From positions 742,659 through 771,296 of the forward strand of contig BFEA01000010.1 in the NCBI GenBank assembly GCA_003427395.1: DNA of 28,638 bases, in the 5' to 3' direction. The stretch comes from Chara braunii. Lineage: Eukaryota; Streptophyta; Charophyceae; Charales; Characeae. Below are positions 27,985-28,638 of the stretch, piece after piece (position 1 is the first letter of the stretch; each line of letters starts with the position of its first letter). A model generated the notes under the pieces. It was not told where the DNA came from. It worked only from the letters and a program-made list of their open reading frames with translations, and searched no databases. A program made the position numbers and the translations under genes.

Positions 27985-28145
27985 GGGACCGCCGACGGGA
28001 CTAAGTCTCGGGGACCGCCAACGGGAACAAGTGTCGGGGACCGTCGACGGGACAAAGTGTCGGGGACCGTCGACGGGACAAAGTGTCGGGGACCGCCGGC
28101 GAGACTAGGTGTTGGGGACCACCGGCGGGATAAACGTCGGCGGTT
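27985..28145 (+). repeat. 26-bp minisatellite, about six copies
   Basis: The unit GGGACCGTCGACGGGACAAA plus GTGTCG repeats at 26-base spacing (GTGTCGGGG at 28031, 28057, 28083). Outer copies are diverged. A period not divisible by three argues against coding. The copies are contiguous with no spacers, so it is not a CRISPR array. Confidence 0.85.
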
Positions 28146-28638
28146 CTCGGTGGAACGAGTGCCAAGGACTAGCGTGGGACAAGTGGCGGGGACTTGTGAA
28201 GGCCCAAGGGAAAATTGAGGCATGCCGTGAGGCGCAAATAATTAAAGAAAGATGCACTGTCAAGATCAAGGATCTTGACGGCCGGAAATATTAGCACCGC
28301 TAGCACAAGTGCTAGTGGGAGCAAGCGGGAAGGCTAAAAGAAAAAGAAAAGGGCAAAGAAACGTGGATGTTGAAGCGTGGGAGCAATCCGAAAAATCTCG
28401 GATTGGTCTCCCCCAAGAAAATGGAGCCAAAAAGGGCTTCATGAGAAAAATAGGCCTCCCGGCGAAAATCGACATATGGGGGCCTACCGTTTGGGGAAGA
28501 TAGAGGCAAACGGAGGCTTTCATGGGCATGGAAAGGCCACAAGTGCAGTTCGAGAAATAACGGACTGACCCTTGGGCATGGGAAGGGCAAAAACTAAGAG
28601 GAGAAGCCTAGAAAAGGGCCTTAATGGCTAGCTGACAC

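Larger units (their letters stand above)
27724..28638. other. Unassigned right end, possible LTR start
   Basis: It begins TGTCGGGACC right where E4 coding stops. These bases resemble the minus-strand start of the 4-kb insertion (TGTCGGGTACC). The region is purine- and GC-rich, holds the minisatellite below and has only short open frames without motifs. It might be the start of another LTR-type element that runs off the window. This is an inference from a short match. Confidence 0.4.

Noticed and set aside
27985-28145. CRISPR-like array
   Set aside because: The 26-bp units are contiguous with no unique spacers, and the genome is eukaryotic. It is a minisatellite.

Overview
The window reads as accessory, transposon-rich DNA of a large eukaryotic genome. 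I see no convincing host gene, no rRNA and no tRNA. The pol and gag sequences belong to Ty3/gypsy (Metaviridae) LTR retrotransposons. The capsid and integrase wording, the degenerate chromodomain-like tail and the iMet-type primer-binding site fit a streptophyte green alga, and my best guess is Chara braunii. That guess rests on recall of the style of its retroelement proteins, not on a search.

Four degenerate elements are present, named E1 to E4 here. E1 (minus strand, 1-4372) runs off the left edge and carries gag, protease, RT/RNase H and the start of integrase, all frameshifted. E2 (plus strand, 7743-14054) has a complete 5' LTR, a primer-binding site, a 1.2 kb leader, gag, protease, RT/RNase H and the first part of integrase, then stops abruptly. 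E3 (minus strand, 16439-26328) is the same family as E2 in the opposite orientation. It has a 3' LTR, polypurine tract, chromodomain-like tail, integrase, RNase H and RT, and is then split inside RT by a 4.07 kb non-coding insertion (20032-24105) flanked by the duplicated target AGCGT. RT, protease and gag resume on the far side. E4 (minus strand, 26329-27723) is an integrase region from a different Ty3 lineage, joined in frame to E3 gag.

Between the elements lies non-coding sequence. The most striking part is 6387-7115, with seven copies of a stem-loop. The 19-nt core is nearly invariant, but the two flanking arms change from copy to copy while staying complementary to each other. A second hairpin family occurs three times at 7411-7720 and three times at 15030-15300. 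Other structure includes a long foldback around a 481-base assembly gap (15558-16326), a GC palindrome, poly-C and poly-A tracts, a 129-bp tandem repeat inside the 4-kb insertion, and a 26-bp minisatellite near the right end.

Every coding region carries stops, frameshifts, deletions or truncation, so none is likely to be autonomously active. Two places bear on assembly quality: the N gap, and a 255-bp near-perfect duplication across a single N at 19397. The main candidates for new biology are the two hairpin families and the 4-kb insertion.
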